Positions 46,930-59,970 are shown, counted from the first letter of the stretch. The stretch: DNA of 64,000 nucleotides from Cymbidium sinense (GCA_021442155.1 CM038225.1:80922925-80986924); one strand, 5' to 3'. Program-made: numbers and translations. Notes: generated by a model from the sequence alone, not told the origin.

Positions 46930-47756
46930 GAGTAATATTTTGTCCACATGACACAACTACCTATTCAATCTCCTCACGCATCCCCTCCTTATTCTCGCAA
47001 AACTCCCAGCCTGACCCCCCCTTCTCTTCTTTTGATCATCTCTACCTGTAGCTCTTTCATCTATCTGTTTTGCACCACAAGCTGAACTCTTCTCTCCTCT
47101 ATCTCTTGCTCTCCATCTCCCTATTCGGACAACCCCAGTCCGCTCCATTCACAACTGGCCTCTCCTTCAGTCAAAGTCTAATTCATCTTTTGCCTCACCT
47201 TCTCGTCATATAATTGCCCAACCAAATGACTCCCGCCAAATGACCCCCATGCCAATTCAATATATATAATTGCACACTCCAATTCATGCATTCACCTCCT
47301 TCACTATCTCGAGCAGCTATGCACAAGGATAATGCATGTTTCGTTTGTTCTCTTCTTTGTATGAAGGAGCCGCACAACCTCTTCTTCCTTCCTAGCCGAT
47401 TGAACTTTCTAGCCCAAGCACCAATCTTCCTCTCCTGCACGCACCCAACTACCTGCAAGCAACGACCCCCTCATTAAGTCGAGATTTCCTTAGCTCACAA
47501 CCCTTTTTGTCATTCTTTGACCGATCCAGCCATCGTTGACTTATCTCTATACAACAATCCAACCCCAACTTCAACCCACCAAACAGCATCCTCCTCCCTA
47601 GCTTTTCCATAATCCCGCTTCTCTCTCTCCATTTCTCTCTTCATATCTGACTCCTCACATCTCTTCTTTCTAAAGAAACAAAAACTCGCTAAATAGAGTG
47701 AGAGAGTTATCTCACTTTCTACCTATTCTCTCTCTACAGTTTTTGCTCTTTAGAAT
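46930..47756. other. GC- and pyrimidine-richer block of unknown nature
   Basis: This block is much richer in C and T than its flanks (ctcctctatctcttgctctcc and similar). It may be a 5' UTR/promoter or a strand-biased LTR leader such as those in the two Ogre-like LTRs. No frame carries a domain on either strand. The block ends at an (AAT)n run. I cannot name it. Confidence 0.4.
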
Positions 47757-47757
47757 G

Positions 47758-47803
<46 letters not shown>
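47758..47803. repeat. (AAT)n microsatellite
   Basis: About fifteen uninterrupted aat units ending in atatattt. Confidence 0.95.
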
Positions 47804-48339
47804 TATTTGCCTCCTAACTCATGGTCTCACCTTCTTAATATAGTGGACACGTCCAGGATATAAAATGCGAAAGTAAATGTGTTAAACCATAAGAAGTAAT
47901 TACTCATGAATGTTATTTCAATATAGTGGGAAAAATTATAAAAAAAATTAAACGTGCTGTTATTCTAACATTATTGAGAATCTCATATTTTCATCTTTTA
48001 GCAGGTACTTTTGAAGGTTTATGAGAATTTTTTTAAACAAGGTAGATATGAAAACCCCAGCAGTAGCGTCTCACGATAATAATTATGTATGCATTTTTAT
48101 GCATGATGGAAAGATCCAATACTCCTGAAATAGCTCTTAACATCAGGAAGATGTTGCCATGCCGCTAAAATGTTGTTGAAATTTTTGACAAAAAGAATAA
48201 AATTAAAATGAATACTTGTGCTTAATAACATGATATAAATAAAAATAAAAATATAACATTACAAAATGCGATTAAAATGAACACCTTGAATATAACACAT
48301 GTTGCATAGAATAAATTTGATAATAAACTATGAAAGTAC

Positions 48340-49075
48340 ATACTAGAGCACTACTGACATAAACAGATGAACTGTTGCTCCCAAAACCTGTAGAACCTAT
48401 CCCAGAGTCATATGACCCAAACCGATTCTTCTTCCCACGAGTACCTCTTATAGAAGACTCTCCACTAAATTCTCTTTCGAGTCATATCCAAATGCTGTTG
48501 AGTCGATATTAAATTATTATCTATCAACTTTGCCCTCTCAACCAGCTCACTGAAATCTATGATACAAAATGGAACCAATGGAAGCATCAAATGATCTCTT
48601 AATGCTCTTAAAAAGTGAACATTTTTCCTCGGAAGTGCTAACTAGTTGGGGGGCATAACTAGCAAGAGCAGTAAACTCAGTCTCATACTATATTACCATC
48701 TTGTTCCCTTAAACCAATCTCAAAAAAGACTCTTGCATCTATTTTTAAGCTAAAGGAGGTACAAATAAATCTCTAAAAGTATCAGTAAACTGCTCTCAAG
48801 TGATCTCAGCATTCAACTTGCCTTGAAATGTCTCCTTCTATTGGACAAGCCACTAGCACTCAGCCTCTTCATCTAATAAAAAATTATGTTAGATGTACCT
48901 TACAATTCTTTGGGCACTACCTGCTATCATAAGATTTCTCTATTATGATTAATCAATCTTCGACAACTTTGGGCTCCATAGCTCCCTTGAAATGAGGTGG
49001 CTTCAATCTCAAAAATAGCTGCAAATATTTATCTCCCTCCTCTACTCTTGAAGTAGACATTCTGTTTTGAGCATC
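48340..49075 (-). pseudogene. Ty3/gypsy gag relic
   Basis: Minus-strand reading starts near 49065 with MSTSRVEEGDKYLQLFLRLKPPHFKGAMEPKVVEDW, the standard opening of plant gypsy gag (F-L-K-L-x-P-P-x-F-x-G, W at the end). Downstream fragments read YDSRCPKNCKVHLT, FTALASYAPQL-like text (about 48680-48640), and a Ser/Gly/Arg-rich tail (RGTRGKKNRFGSYDSG, about 48450-48410). Numerous stops and frameshifts are present and no zinc knuckle is visible. Its PBS and probable LTR lie just upstream on the same strand. Protease and pol are not found, so the element is truncated on its 3' side. Confidence 0.75.
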
Positions 49076-49364
49076 ACTCTTTAATTGGGCTACCAAACTA
49101 GCAAACTATGTTATAAAATCTGATGTCATAGCTCCAATTGTACTATATACTACCTCAATTTGATTAGAACTTTGTTTATCTATCACATCCTAATATTGAT
49201 TCATAATATTTTAAAGCTTACACCTAATATGCACATGCAATAATTTAACTTAATGCACATAAAGGAAGGGTAGAAAAGAAAATAGCATGAAGCTACCTAA
49301 ATTTCCATCACACATCTACTAATCATTCATATGACTTAGGTTATAAATTAATTCTTGCAAATCT

Positions 49365-49380
49365 ATTGCTTTGGTACCTC
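49365..49380 (-). other. Decayed primer binding site of the minus-strand gypsy element
   Basis: The minus strand reads aggtaccaaagca, which matches about 10 of 13 bases of the initiator tRNA-Met type site TGGTATCAGAGCA. It is placed between the gag start and probable LTR sequence, the expected order. Confidence 0.5.
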
Positions 49381-49390
49381 TTTAAGTAAC

Positions 49391-50640
49391 TATCACAACC
49401 CAACCTAATATAAACTATCATATCAAGGTGGGTTACATCATGTCAAGATGTAACAGTTAGTTAAATATCCAAGATTTATTTGGAAGAACATTTCTTTTTT
49501 CCTTAATTTCACAAACACAGATCCACTACTATCATCAAAGTATTAAAAAAAAGTAGTCACATTAGATCATATTATAACTATACATCAAAATAATAATCAT
49601 GGTATGATTCTTCCACTAATAAAATATGTATATTACTATGATTATCAAAAGAATATATCTAAAGTAGAAATATACCTAAGGTCAAGCTCTCAATAGTAAC
49701 TAAAAGCTTGTACTCAACTTGAGCTTTACCCTTTCCTTAAATAACACATGTAAATACAACAAGGGTGAACAACCACAACTCAATAGGTTACTAGAAATCT
49801 ACTACAATTTTTAATACATAAAATAAAAAATAATATATATTTGCCAAAAAAAACCATTTCATAAATAATAAAATATATCTTTAATGAGTTAAAATAACAT
49901 TTCAATAGATCACATGTTGTATTTATCAAGTACAATATCAATAAAAAAAATAAGATCCATCGTAAGCACATGTCAAGCCATAGTATAAGCAATATGATAT
50001 CAGAAATAAAATAAGATAACATGAAATAATAATTCATTTTTTATTTAGACTATTTTAAAATTTTTCCTTCACCTCTTATCACTTCGACTTATATCTCCAC
50101 TTGTTCATATTTTTTCTTTATCCCTTATATTTCCATTTCCACTTATACCTCCACTTGTTCATATCAGTTCAGACATATAAAATGCATAGATGGATAAATT
50201 TATAGGTGGTGCATAAACCCTTATATCTCTACTTAAATGCACATAATGTACAACCATTCAGCTACTTGCACTTCCCCATTTTTTTCCTTCTTTGCATATA
50301 TACTTTAATACTTAAGCATTGAATATTATCATTTTCAGCATATATAATATATCAAATATGTTGTAGAAATATGTAAATATTAGTGGGTACAACTAACAAT
50401 ATAGAACTCATAATAGAAATTAGAGATAAATTTGTCTGCGTGTATTAAAAATCATAGTTTATAAAATAATTTATGTACAATTTTCAAAATAATATTGTGA
50501 AGCTTTTCATGTTTTATAGAAATTTTTATGAGGCTCAATATACTCACAAAAATATAAAAAAATGCTATACAATATAAAATACATAGTGAAAATTTTATTT
50601 TATTTATATTAATATATGTACCATAATTTATTCTATAATT
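49391..50640 (-). repeat. Probable 5' LTR remnant of the minus-strand gypsy element
   Basis: Very AT-rich non-coding DNA directly upstream (minus strand) of the PBS relic; its inner end reads ggttgggttgtgatag. No second LTR is present for comparison, so the call rests on position. It is cut off by the LINE tail at 50641. Confidence 0.4.
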
Positions 50641-51424
50641 TTTTTTAGGGAACCCATATAGGGGAATTTTATTGATCATAAGAAAAGGTTACAAGATCCT
50701 TAAAGAAGAGATTAAACTCTGAGTCTACCACTCAAAGAGCTACAATCAACCTAAAGAGTAAAACCCCTATCTAAATACAAAACTCACACAACAAAAGCAA
50801 ATACAATACCCAAATACAGAGAAAAACCTAGGCACCCACCATATATCCGCCAACGTCCGAATGGGAGGAGTAGAAGAGATTTTGCATCCAAAGGAAAGAA
50901 TCTGCAAGAACCTGCATTAAGAGAAAAAATCTGCAAACAAACTTGGATGCTAGTTAGTACCCATAAAAAAGAAATTAATTATACTGGGAAACCATAAGAC
51001 AGAGAAAAAGGGGTGCAGCAAAGAATCCACACTAATTTGGGACTGCCACATACATATGCATCCCGCCAGGGGGTACCACACATATGCTACAACCATCCAA
51101 ATTAGAGGAGTAATTTGCCACCCGTCAGAGAAAATAAACCTGAGACAACCGTCTATCCAAAAGAAAATTATATAGCTCAACAACATGATAGGACCACTAA
51201 ACAGAAAATTATTAATTTCCACTAACTGGAGTCAAAACCATCTTCCTTTCTCAGTGCCACCAATTATAATTATATTTAAGAGAGCATATCATAATAGATT
51301 AAGAAAAAAGAAAGGTGAGATGACACTAATCAGCAGACAGCCGCCATATAACAAACCAAATATAGGCATATATAAATCTCTGATGAAGATACAGTTTGTA
51401 AATTTACCATCACTCCATTTTTTT

Positions 51425-51785
51425 TGAGAAATGAAACATACAACAAGCAGCCTCAAAATCCCAATCCAAAGGGAAACATATACAACACCAAAGAGCCGTA
51501 TAAATCCAATCTCTATCAATAAATAATCCCACCAATCCACCCAGGATCCGTTTGAGCATAACCTGAAACAGCCGAATAAACTGAAATAGAAAGGCAAGCA
51601 TTTTTCTGAAAAATACTTCCTATAGCAAGCAGCCTCAAATCCCAATCCAAAGGAAAACATATATAACACCAAAGAGGCATATAAATCCAACCTCTATCAA
51701 TAAAAAACCCCACCAATCCACCCAAGATCCGTATAAACATAACCTGGAAAAACGGACAAAAATGAAATAGAAAGGCAATAGAGCA
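51425..51785 (-). repeat. Tandem duplication of about 180 bp in the LINE 3' UTR
   Basis: The text agcagcctcaaa...cccaatccaaag and caccaatccaccca(g/a)gatccgt occurs at 51450-51600 and again at 51625-51775 in the same order. Confidence 0.85.
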
Positions 51786-52235
51786 ATCAGCAGTTACCCG
51801 AAACACCAGAACAGAGGAACCATCCCATTCTTGCATAGAGTTACACATCAACCACAGCATCACCGAGTAACAAAATGATAGCAAATTGCCACCATAATTC
51901 GAAGCGCCAGGAGGGAACTTACCGTTCCAGGAAAACACAGCCGAAATCACCATAGTCGCAAAATGAATTAAACTTTTTCTTGTAGACAAGGTAGACAGAA
52001 TACCATGATATTCCAGTCTAAAATGAAAAATGATACAGTTTAATACAATCATAGAATCACATAGCATGGTAAAAATTTCCATCCCCAACCCACTATAAGT
52101 TCTCCCTAACAACATTCCTGAGAAGGGCCCCTCAAAACCAATGAAAATCTGAGAGAATATCAGTACCATAAGTCTAAATAGGAGATGGAAAATCACCTCC
52201 AATCAGAAAGTGTAGCAAAATACAAACATAACAGC

Positions 52236-55200
52236 TCACATATTCCTAACATAAGGTAAACCAATTTTATCTAAATTAACAAACCCCCTTAATAAAGGGG
52301 GAATATTATCATAAAAAAATATATTTACCATAGAGGACTTTTCTCCCAAATTGGCCAGGAAATTCGCACTAGAATTCCATTCTCGATAAATATGAGAGAT
52401 ATGATAATCAAGAGAAGCAAGAAGCCTTCTTGTATGGTTGAGAGTATAGTAGACTTCGACATTACCATGAGCTCTTGAGTTTAATAAATTCAGAAGCAGG
52501 AGAGCACCAATTTCAAGCCAGATTCTTTTAAAGCCTTTATGCATGCATAGTAATATCCCATAGTATAGGCCATAAAGTTCAGTAAATAGAACAGAACAGG
52601 GTCTTAAAGGAATAGCAAAAGCAGTAATCATCGTACCTCTAAAATCTCTTAAGATACCCCCACAACCATAGAACCCATTAGCAACAGAACCATCAATATT
52701 AACCTTAATGGTATGATTTTGAGGTTTAGTCCAATAAATAGTCTTACATATATAATAAAATTCAGTATACGGTAGAGAAGTCCCAAAGCAGTGAGCCAGA
52801 TGCTTAACATCTTTGAAACTCGATGGATGAAGAAGTTTATCTTTGTAATGGGAGGTAATTTTACCTTTAGTTTTAGCAATGATGTGGTAAAAATTCATGG
52901 GAATATCATTATGTTTAGCATCATTTCTTTCCATCCAGATGTACCACAGTAAAGTAATAGTCAGAACACATTTGACATGACCTTTCAGGGCATAGGATAG
53001 GAAGTTATTTAATAGGTGTATGATAGAAATGGATCCATCAAATAGCAAAGTATTCAACAGACTATCGTACCAGTGCTAAACTTTAACTGCAATTGGGCCA
53101 TTAATAAAGACATGATCCAGAGTTTCTATGTGAAAGCAACATTGACACTTAGAAGGAAGATGAAATCCTTTTTTCTGGAGAATGGCATCCACAGGAATGT
53201 AATGTTTAAGAATACGCCATGTAAGAATCAAAAAGGAAGCAGGAATAACGTTACTCCAGATTTTGGAAAATAATGGAGAGTTTTGATTGTTAAATCTAAT
53301 AACTTGCCACACATCCTTAAAAACAAAATCTCCATTGGCTGACTTGTTAAAGAGAATTTGATCCGATTTACTAGTTGTAGGGGTGATATTCAGAATTTTG
53401 TTGATGATAAAATTAGGGACATAGGAACCTAAATGGTCAATATTTCAAGAATTCTGAGTAATGAAATGACTAACTTTGAGCCTCTCAATAGAATGAGTGT
53501 TGAGTAAGGTGTCAATAGAGCCCGAACCCAACCAATTATCTTTCCAAATTAAGGATGAACTGAAATTCACACCCCGAGAGATAAGCTCTTCGGCAGTCCA
53601 CTTGATGTTACAGAGCCTTTTTCACATAGGGGAGTCTCCCATTTTGAAACTGCAAATTATGGGGTGATTACCCTTACAGTATTTAACAAGGATAAATTTA
53701 GACCATAAGTTGTGATTACTTTTAAGGTTCCACCACATTTTATAGGAAAAATATTTAATAGAATCTTGTAAGGTTTTACAACCTAGATCACCTTCATTCA
53801 AAAGGCCACAACAGTTGTACTTGCTTGCCCAATGCATTTTTTTAGATGATGAAGTAGAGCGCTAGAAGAATTTATTAAAAAGCTGGTTAATCTTATTAAT
53901 GATAGAAGTGGTAGGGACAATAGTGGAAAGTAGATAAGGGTAAGGAGTAGAGTATACTTTTAATGAGGACCAATCTAGCTCCAAAAGAAAGAAGATGGAA
54001 CTCTAGGAGGAGATTTTCTTACAGATTTTTTGAATTACTTCATCAAAAAGGAAAAATATTTTTGCACCACGATATAAAGGAGTACCCAGATATTTAATAG
54101 GGAGAGTATATTTGGCAAAGCCCGTGATATTCTTAATATTATTAATCCTAGGAATAGGGGTCCAATTACTAGCAATGGACCACTTTTGTCAGGATTAATT
54201 CTTAAGCCGTTCTCCCTCCCAAAATGAAAAAGAATCTTATACAATTTGTTAATGTAACGGGTAGACCCATTGTAGAAGATAATGAAATCATCCGCAAAGC
54301 AAAGGTGAGAGATAGGAAAATCACCCCTAGTCTTATAGCACATGTTAGGCATTTTGAGAAACATAAGTTCAAGATTTCGAGAAAGATATTCCACTGCAAT
54401 AATGAAGAGGGCCGGGAAAGGGGGTCCCCTTACTTGATACCATGTGATGAAGAAAAAAAGCCATGAATCTTGCCTTTAATAAGTAAAGAAAATCCAGAGT
54501 TTTCAATATCATTCTTGATTAAAGTAATGAAAGAGTTGGAAAAGCCGAATAGAGATAAAATTTTGTAGAGGAAAGTCCAATCAATATTATCATAGGCTTT
54601 AGATATGTCCAACTTAAAAACAAGATTCCCACATCAAACTTTTTTGTTTAGATCATGGATAATTTCTTGAGCCAATAATACAGTATCAGAGATAGAACGA
54701 CCTTTGACAAAGCCAGTTTGGTTAGGAGAAATGATTTTAGGAAGTAAAATACCTAATCTATTAGCTAGGATCTTCGATATGAGCTTATTAAAAAATGTAC
54801 AAAGACTTATGGGTCTAAACTGATTCCAAAGCTCGGGGTTTTTGATTTTGGGAATTAGAACAATGGAAGTACTAGAGAAGAATTTGGGGAGGGTGTTCCC
54901 TCTAAAAAAAAAAAAAATCTAAAACCGCTTTAACCACATCGTCTTTGATAATATTCCAATATTTTTGAAAGAAAAGTGGAGTGAAACCATCAGGGCCAGC
55001 CACAAAATCTTTTTTCATACTCTAAAGGGTAGATGTAATTTCTACTTCAGAGGGTAAGAATGTAAGCATTGTTTTATCATCTTCGGTGATGATTTTGGGG
55101 ATAACCTCAGGACATGCTAATTCCTCATAATTCACATTATTATTAAGCATGTTATTGAAATAGGCAACACCTGAATCAGCAAGTTCCTTTTCATCAGAAA

Positions 55201-56306
55201 TCCAACTATTATCAGAATTTTTGATTTTCTTAATGCGATTTAAGGCCTTATTCTTATTGAACAGAGCATGAAAATATTTGGTGTTCCTATCCCCCTCCGA
55301 TATTTTTTTAGCAGAAGCCTTTTGCCTCCAGTAAGTTTCCTCCATGTCTTGATAGCTTATTAATTTATCTTTGGCTTGATTTAATAAAATAGTTTTAGAG
55401 GTATCCAAGATAACCTCTTCCTCTAACGATATGACCTCTTGTTCTAATTCTTTTATGTTAGTGAAAAGGTTTTTGAAGCAATTTTTGTTCCACCATTTGA
55501 GCAATAAAAGCATCCAGAAGCCATAATCTCTTCCTCCTGAATTAGTAGCCACCACCTCTGCAAATCTAGTATCCAGAAGCCACATATTTTGAAAATGAAA
55601 AGGAGTACAGAAGGAGGGGGACTCCATATTAACCTTAACAGAAATAAGCAAAGGAGAATGATCAGATAGGGTTCTACTAAGATGTTCAACTGAGGTAGTC
55701 GAAAATGAGTTGATCTATAGATCATTAAACAGAATCCTATCAAGTCTTTGCCACATTCTGTGGTTGTTCCAAGTGTATTGGGAGCCACTGAAGCCCAGAT
55801 CGGTCAAGTGGTAATCAAGGGCCATATTATTAAATTCCTCCATAGATAAAAGGTTAGGAGGATTTCCACCCACCCCTTCATTCCGTCGAGGAAGAAATAA
55901 TATTAAAATCCCCACCCACAAATCAGGGAGCATTAACCGAGGTCGAGAAATTAACCAGATCTTCCCAAAGGTTCCTTCTATCATACCTATTGCAGGATGC
56001 ATAGACAAAAGATCCAAAGCAGGACCAATTACCAAAGGAGATTTTAGCATTCACGAACTGATGAAGGTCTTGAATAATATGAAATGCAAAAGGATTTTTC
56101 CAAAAGATCCAGATTTTATTACTCGAGTTCACGAAAAAACTACTAAAACCAATCATTCTAGCAATAGATTGGATGTTAGAAGGAAGGATAAAGGGTTCCA
56201 AAATTGCCAGAAAAGAAATGTTATGAATGCGAACTAAGTTGCTGAGTCTATTATGAACAAAGAGGGAGTCTATCCCTCTCGCATTCCAAATCAAGAAAGA
56301 GACCAT
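52236..56306 (-). pseudogene. LINE ORF2 (endonuclease, RT, RNase H), broken
   Basis: The start is at 56306 with MVSFLIWNARGIDS, the usual first motif of the apurinic-like endonuclease, with Glu in LAILEPF, then GDFN (about 55900), WQRLDRILFN (about 55745) and the catalytic SDH (about 55665). RT begins near 55000 with AGPDGFTPLFFQKYW. It continues with PISLCTFFNKLISKILANR and LDISKAYDNIDW (from about 54612), then the active-site FADD at about 54287-54298. A zinc-finger region (CQCC, about 53150) and a type I RNase H follow (KVNIDGSVANGFYGCGG from about 52700). The last frame ends at 52236. Stops at about 55022, 54613 and 54470, plus several frame shifts, kill it. The product would nick DNA and copy the element RNA in place. 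Confidence 0.85.
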
Positions 56307-56521
56307 TACTTGGGACGAGATGAGCCAGATCTAGTAATTCTGGTAAAGTTAGGAGATTTAGATTTATATGATTTGTTTCTCTTATTTGAGACAATGCAAA
56401 AATCATTTTCCAAACCAATAACCTCCCCATCAGATAATGATATTCCAATTAATTATTTATTGCCTATAGATGCCTGAAGGTTAATGGTCAATTCTCCTTC
56501 TTCCAATCCATTGTTCATAAT

Positions 56522-57811
56522 CTAGTGCATCTTAGGTTTTAGATTTTGATCCACATTAGAAGCAGAATTAGAGGATGGGTTAGAATGTGGCAAAACACAA
56601 ACCCCTAGATCTGGGGTGGAAGTTATCTCTAAATACTGTACCTCCTCCAATCCTACCTTATCATTCAAATGATCTTTAGCTACTGGAGATGAAATAGCAA
56701 GAGTATTAGTATTATTCAGAGAATCAGTAACAAGAGGAGATCCTGAATTGGGATTCGAAGCATTAATATCAATATTTTGATTTTGTAACTTCAATCCAAC
56801 ATGAAGAAACTGATCCTTCAACAGAGTTGTGTCTACTGGGGATTGCTCAGCCATAGTCAGCTTGGAATTAGGGTTGTGCATAAGAATTTGGGGCTCATTT
56901 TTATCAGGTATTGGGGCAGTAATATTAGTAGCCATATCCTGTGATGTTTCATTCAAAATGACCTTAGTGACAGGAGCAGCTTTGGAGACCGTAGAATTCT
57001 TCTTTAAATGCGGATGAGCTACAAAACAATCAACAAAACCATGTCCATGAATTTTGCAATGTGAGAAAAATATAGGAAAATTTTCAAATTCTACTTTTTG
57101 TAAATATCCAAATTTTTTTGATCCAAGCAAAATTTTCTTAGGATATTTTTTAGTAATATCCACTTCCACCAGAACATGAGCAATAGAAGGTCTAGAGCTA
57201 GAGGCGGTAGCTTGGTCCAATTGGAGAGATCGACTGAACAGGCCAGCCACCGCATAGAGAAATTCGGGATTAAGAAAATGTACACAAAGGTTAGGGATAG
57301 ACAACCAAACTGGAACAATAGGGAATTCCTCTTTAATGTCAAAAAAGGGAGTCCATTTCAATAAATGCATTTGACAGTTAAAAACATAATAAGAATGTCT
57401 TGCAAAAACACGAGATTAATCCAGATCGTTAGCTAATTGAATCAAAATATGCCGAGAATCAATTAAACCCACCGAAAAAACTCCTGTCAGTTTCAGTGAA
57501 TGAAAAAAACTTCGGATATTCTCCATAGACGGACGGTGAAGAGCAAATTTACCAACCAAAGCAAATTTATATGGCTTAGCCAATTTTTCCATCACAAAAT
57601 CAGAACACATAACAGCGGGTACTCCCCGAAATGTAGTAGGAACAAAATTGAAAGATTCACCGATGTTATTCGCTTTACCATCAAGCACATCCCTAAATGA
57701 TTTAGAAGCTATGGTAGGATTAGTACCATCTATTCCAGAAGATTCCTTACCTGATGCAGCCAGACGAGTTAGGTCGGGATTCTCCCACGGGGGATCCACG
57801 ATTGAATCCAT
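56522..57811 (-). pseudogene. LINE ORF1 (RNA-binding, DUF4283 type), one internal stop
   Basis: The frame runs from ATG 57811-57809 (MDSIVDPPW) to 56522, broken by a single TAA at 57418-57416. Before the stop lies a region like the DUF4283 domain (FALVGKFALHRPSMENIRSFFHS, SRHILIQLANDLD); after it LLKWTPFFDI and VPVWLSIPNL continue the domain. A zinc-knuckle-like stretch reads FFSHCKIHGHGFVDC at about 57085-57040; the expected first Cys is missing. The rest is a low-complexity Asn/Ser/Pro-rich tail. An earlier in-frame ATG (57898) exists but would lie in the leader. The protein binds element RNA in working copies. Confidence 0.8.
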
Positions 57812-58265
57812 GATCAAAAGAAAGGCATACCAGCGCAAGCACAACGGGCTCTGTTTTGATATCAGCTGAAGAGAAACGTCGTGGAGGGACGGCGTCAATG
57901 GCAGGTTAGAGGAAAAAGAGGAAGTTAATGAGGAGAAGAAGAAAAAACCCCTGGCTTGAGAACGAGCGAAGCCGGACGATCACCGAAAATGAATGGGAGA
58001 TCGCCGAAGAGGGACGACGGCTAGGGCAAGATGAGACAAAAAGTAGAATGTCACCTTGGTTGTTGATTAGTGTATCATGTATCAAAAGTTACATGGTGAA
58101 AAGTTTGTAAATTTTTGTAGATCTAAGTTTGAATGAAATCCAACTAAATAAAATACCAAAAAATACACACACAAGTGATGCAATTGAAACATGAAGTAGG
58201 TAAACAGTAGTTTACTTAGAGTTGGACAATTTCCTCAACTAGCTCAACAAACGAAATAGAATCGC

Positions 58266-58267
58266 AC

Positions 58268-58307
<40 letters not shown>

Positions 58308-58308
58308 T
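58266..58308. repeat. Compound (CT)n(CA)n microsatellite
   Basis: About twelve CT units followed directly by about ten CA units. Confidence 0.95.
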
Positions 58309-58376
58309 TTATGTATATAAAAAATGGCTCACGGGTTTGAAAAGGAAAAGTGTTAAGTGGGAAGTGGGAGAAGATA

Positions 58377-58378
<2 letters not shown>

Positions 58379-58439
<61 letters not shown>
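58379..58439. repeat. (AT)n microsatellite
   Basis: About thirty uninterrupted AT units. Its length may vary between individuals or be misassembled. Confidence 0.95.
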
Positions 58440-58442
<3 letters not shown>

Positions 58443-59709
58443 GAAGTATAATTATAATTAATTGATTATAAATATTGATAATATTTTATATAAATTATTA
58501 TATATATTGAATTATAAATTTTAAAAATTATGAAAAAATAGTCAATAAATAGAAAATCATGTCTAAAATACATCGACGAAAATGGTTTGTAAAACAGACA
58601 CCTGATAATTCCAGAAAATCCACTTTTACAAATATATATAAAATTCTTATGGAAGATAATTCTAATAAAAATATTTATTTTTGTGCTTATGATGATCATA
58701 AAATATTGATACAAATATGTTTAAAATAAAGTGAAAAGTGTTCTAGAATATGGTGAAGACGATTTGTGAATCAGGCACAAAATACGCCCTAAAAATTAAT
58801 TAAATATAATAAAATAATTTTTGATATGTTAGTAAAAGTGAACACACAACAAATATGCAATTATTACCAGGTCCAATTGCTGTATAACTAGTTGTAAGAG
58901 CTTACCCTTTAAAAATAAAATTTCATTTTCCCATCTGCATACAACCATCAAAGGCCTTAATTAAGAGATTATGCATTTAAAGTTACAAACTCTTTGTTTC
59001 AAGATCAAAAGTACAATGATAAATTCTAAACACAGATCCGATCCTATATGTATGAAATAGAGTTGATAAGATTTTCGACGTGGCTAATCTCCTAATGAAT
59101 TTAAGTCACGCAGATTATAAATCAGATCCTTTGTTGATAAACAAACAGAGTTGACAAGATCTAAAGTAGTAATGATCAACCCAAATTATCCTAGATTGAA
59201 GATTTCAACCAAATATGTTGATTGAAGATTTCAACTAAATATGTTTAATTCAAAAAAATAAAAATTAAATAAAGCTTCCAAATTTTAAATATGAGTGATT
59301 AAATAAATTTTATCTTATAATGGTCATGTTGATTGAATATTTCAATTAAGGAGATTTTATCTTAAAAATAAAGGTATCAAATTTTAAAAATAAGTGTTCA
59401 AATAATTTGTACCTTGATGATAGTCTTGCTGACAGAAAATTATAATTGAAGGAGATTATTTCGATTAAAATCCCTAAAATCTTAATTTCAAATCATCTCA
59501 AATTTAAATAACAATCAACCATCAAGTATTCATAAAATTTCAAAGTTAAAGAAATCACTCAAGCAAACTTCATCATCATAACTTAAAGCAAAAGAACCTT
59601 TTGACCTTCACATAGGCTACACAAGCCGAATCGAGCTTATAGGTGAATCGACTTGACGCTTTTAGAACACAAATCGAGATGCACCAAACGCCGCCAAAAT
59701 CACCCAAAT

Positions 59710-59970
59710 GACCTCGATGACGAATGACGCCATTGTGTTTAGAATGTCTTAATATAAATATTGCATAATTTGATCGATCAATCGATCGCGATCGTCAATA
59801 CGCCGACCGATATCAAGTGCGGCGCGATGCCCATATGACCTTCGATCGACGAATGAACTTTTCCATTGTGTTCAGAACATCAAAATTGGTCAAAATATAA
59901 ATATTGCATAATTTAATGATTAACCGAGCGCGATCGAATTAATCGCATGTCAAGTCGGAAGTCGCGATGT
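59710..59970 (+). repeat. CpG-rich tandem duplication of about 125-140 bp
   Basis: Both copies carry gacc-tcgat-gacgaatga, ccattgtgtt(t/c)agaa and aatataaatattgcataattt in the same order, followed by a cluster of cgatcgcgatcg-like words. CG dinucleotides are unusually dense for this AT-rich region. Confidence 0.75.

Larger units (their letters stand above)
50642..58040 (-). mobile_element. Near full-length but inactive L1-type LINE
   Basis: Reading the minus strand gives, in order, a short 5' UTR, ORF1 with a zinc-knuckle protein, ORF2 with endonuclease, RT, zinc-finger and RNase H, a long 3' UTR and an A-run (T8 at 50641-50648 on the plus strand). A polyadenylation signal AATAAA lies 22-27 bases before the A-run (50670-50675). 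This is the plan of plant L1 elements. Both ORFs contain stops and frameshifts. The 5' end is placed where GC-richer leader sequence stops (about 58040); I found no target duplication. Confidence 0.85.
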
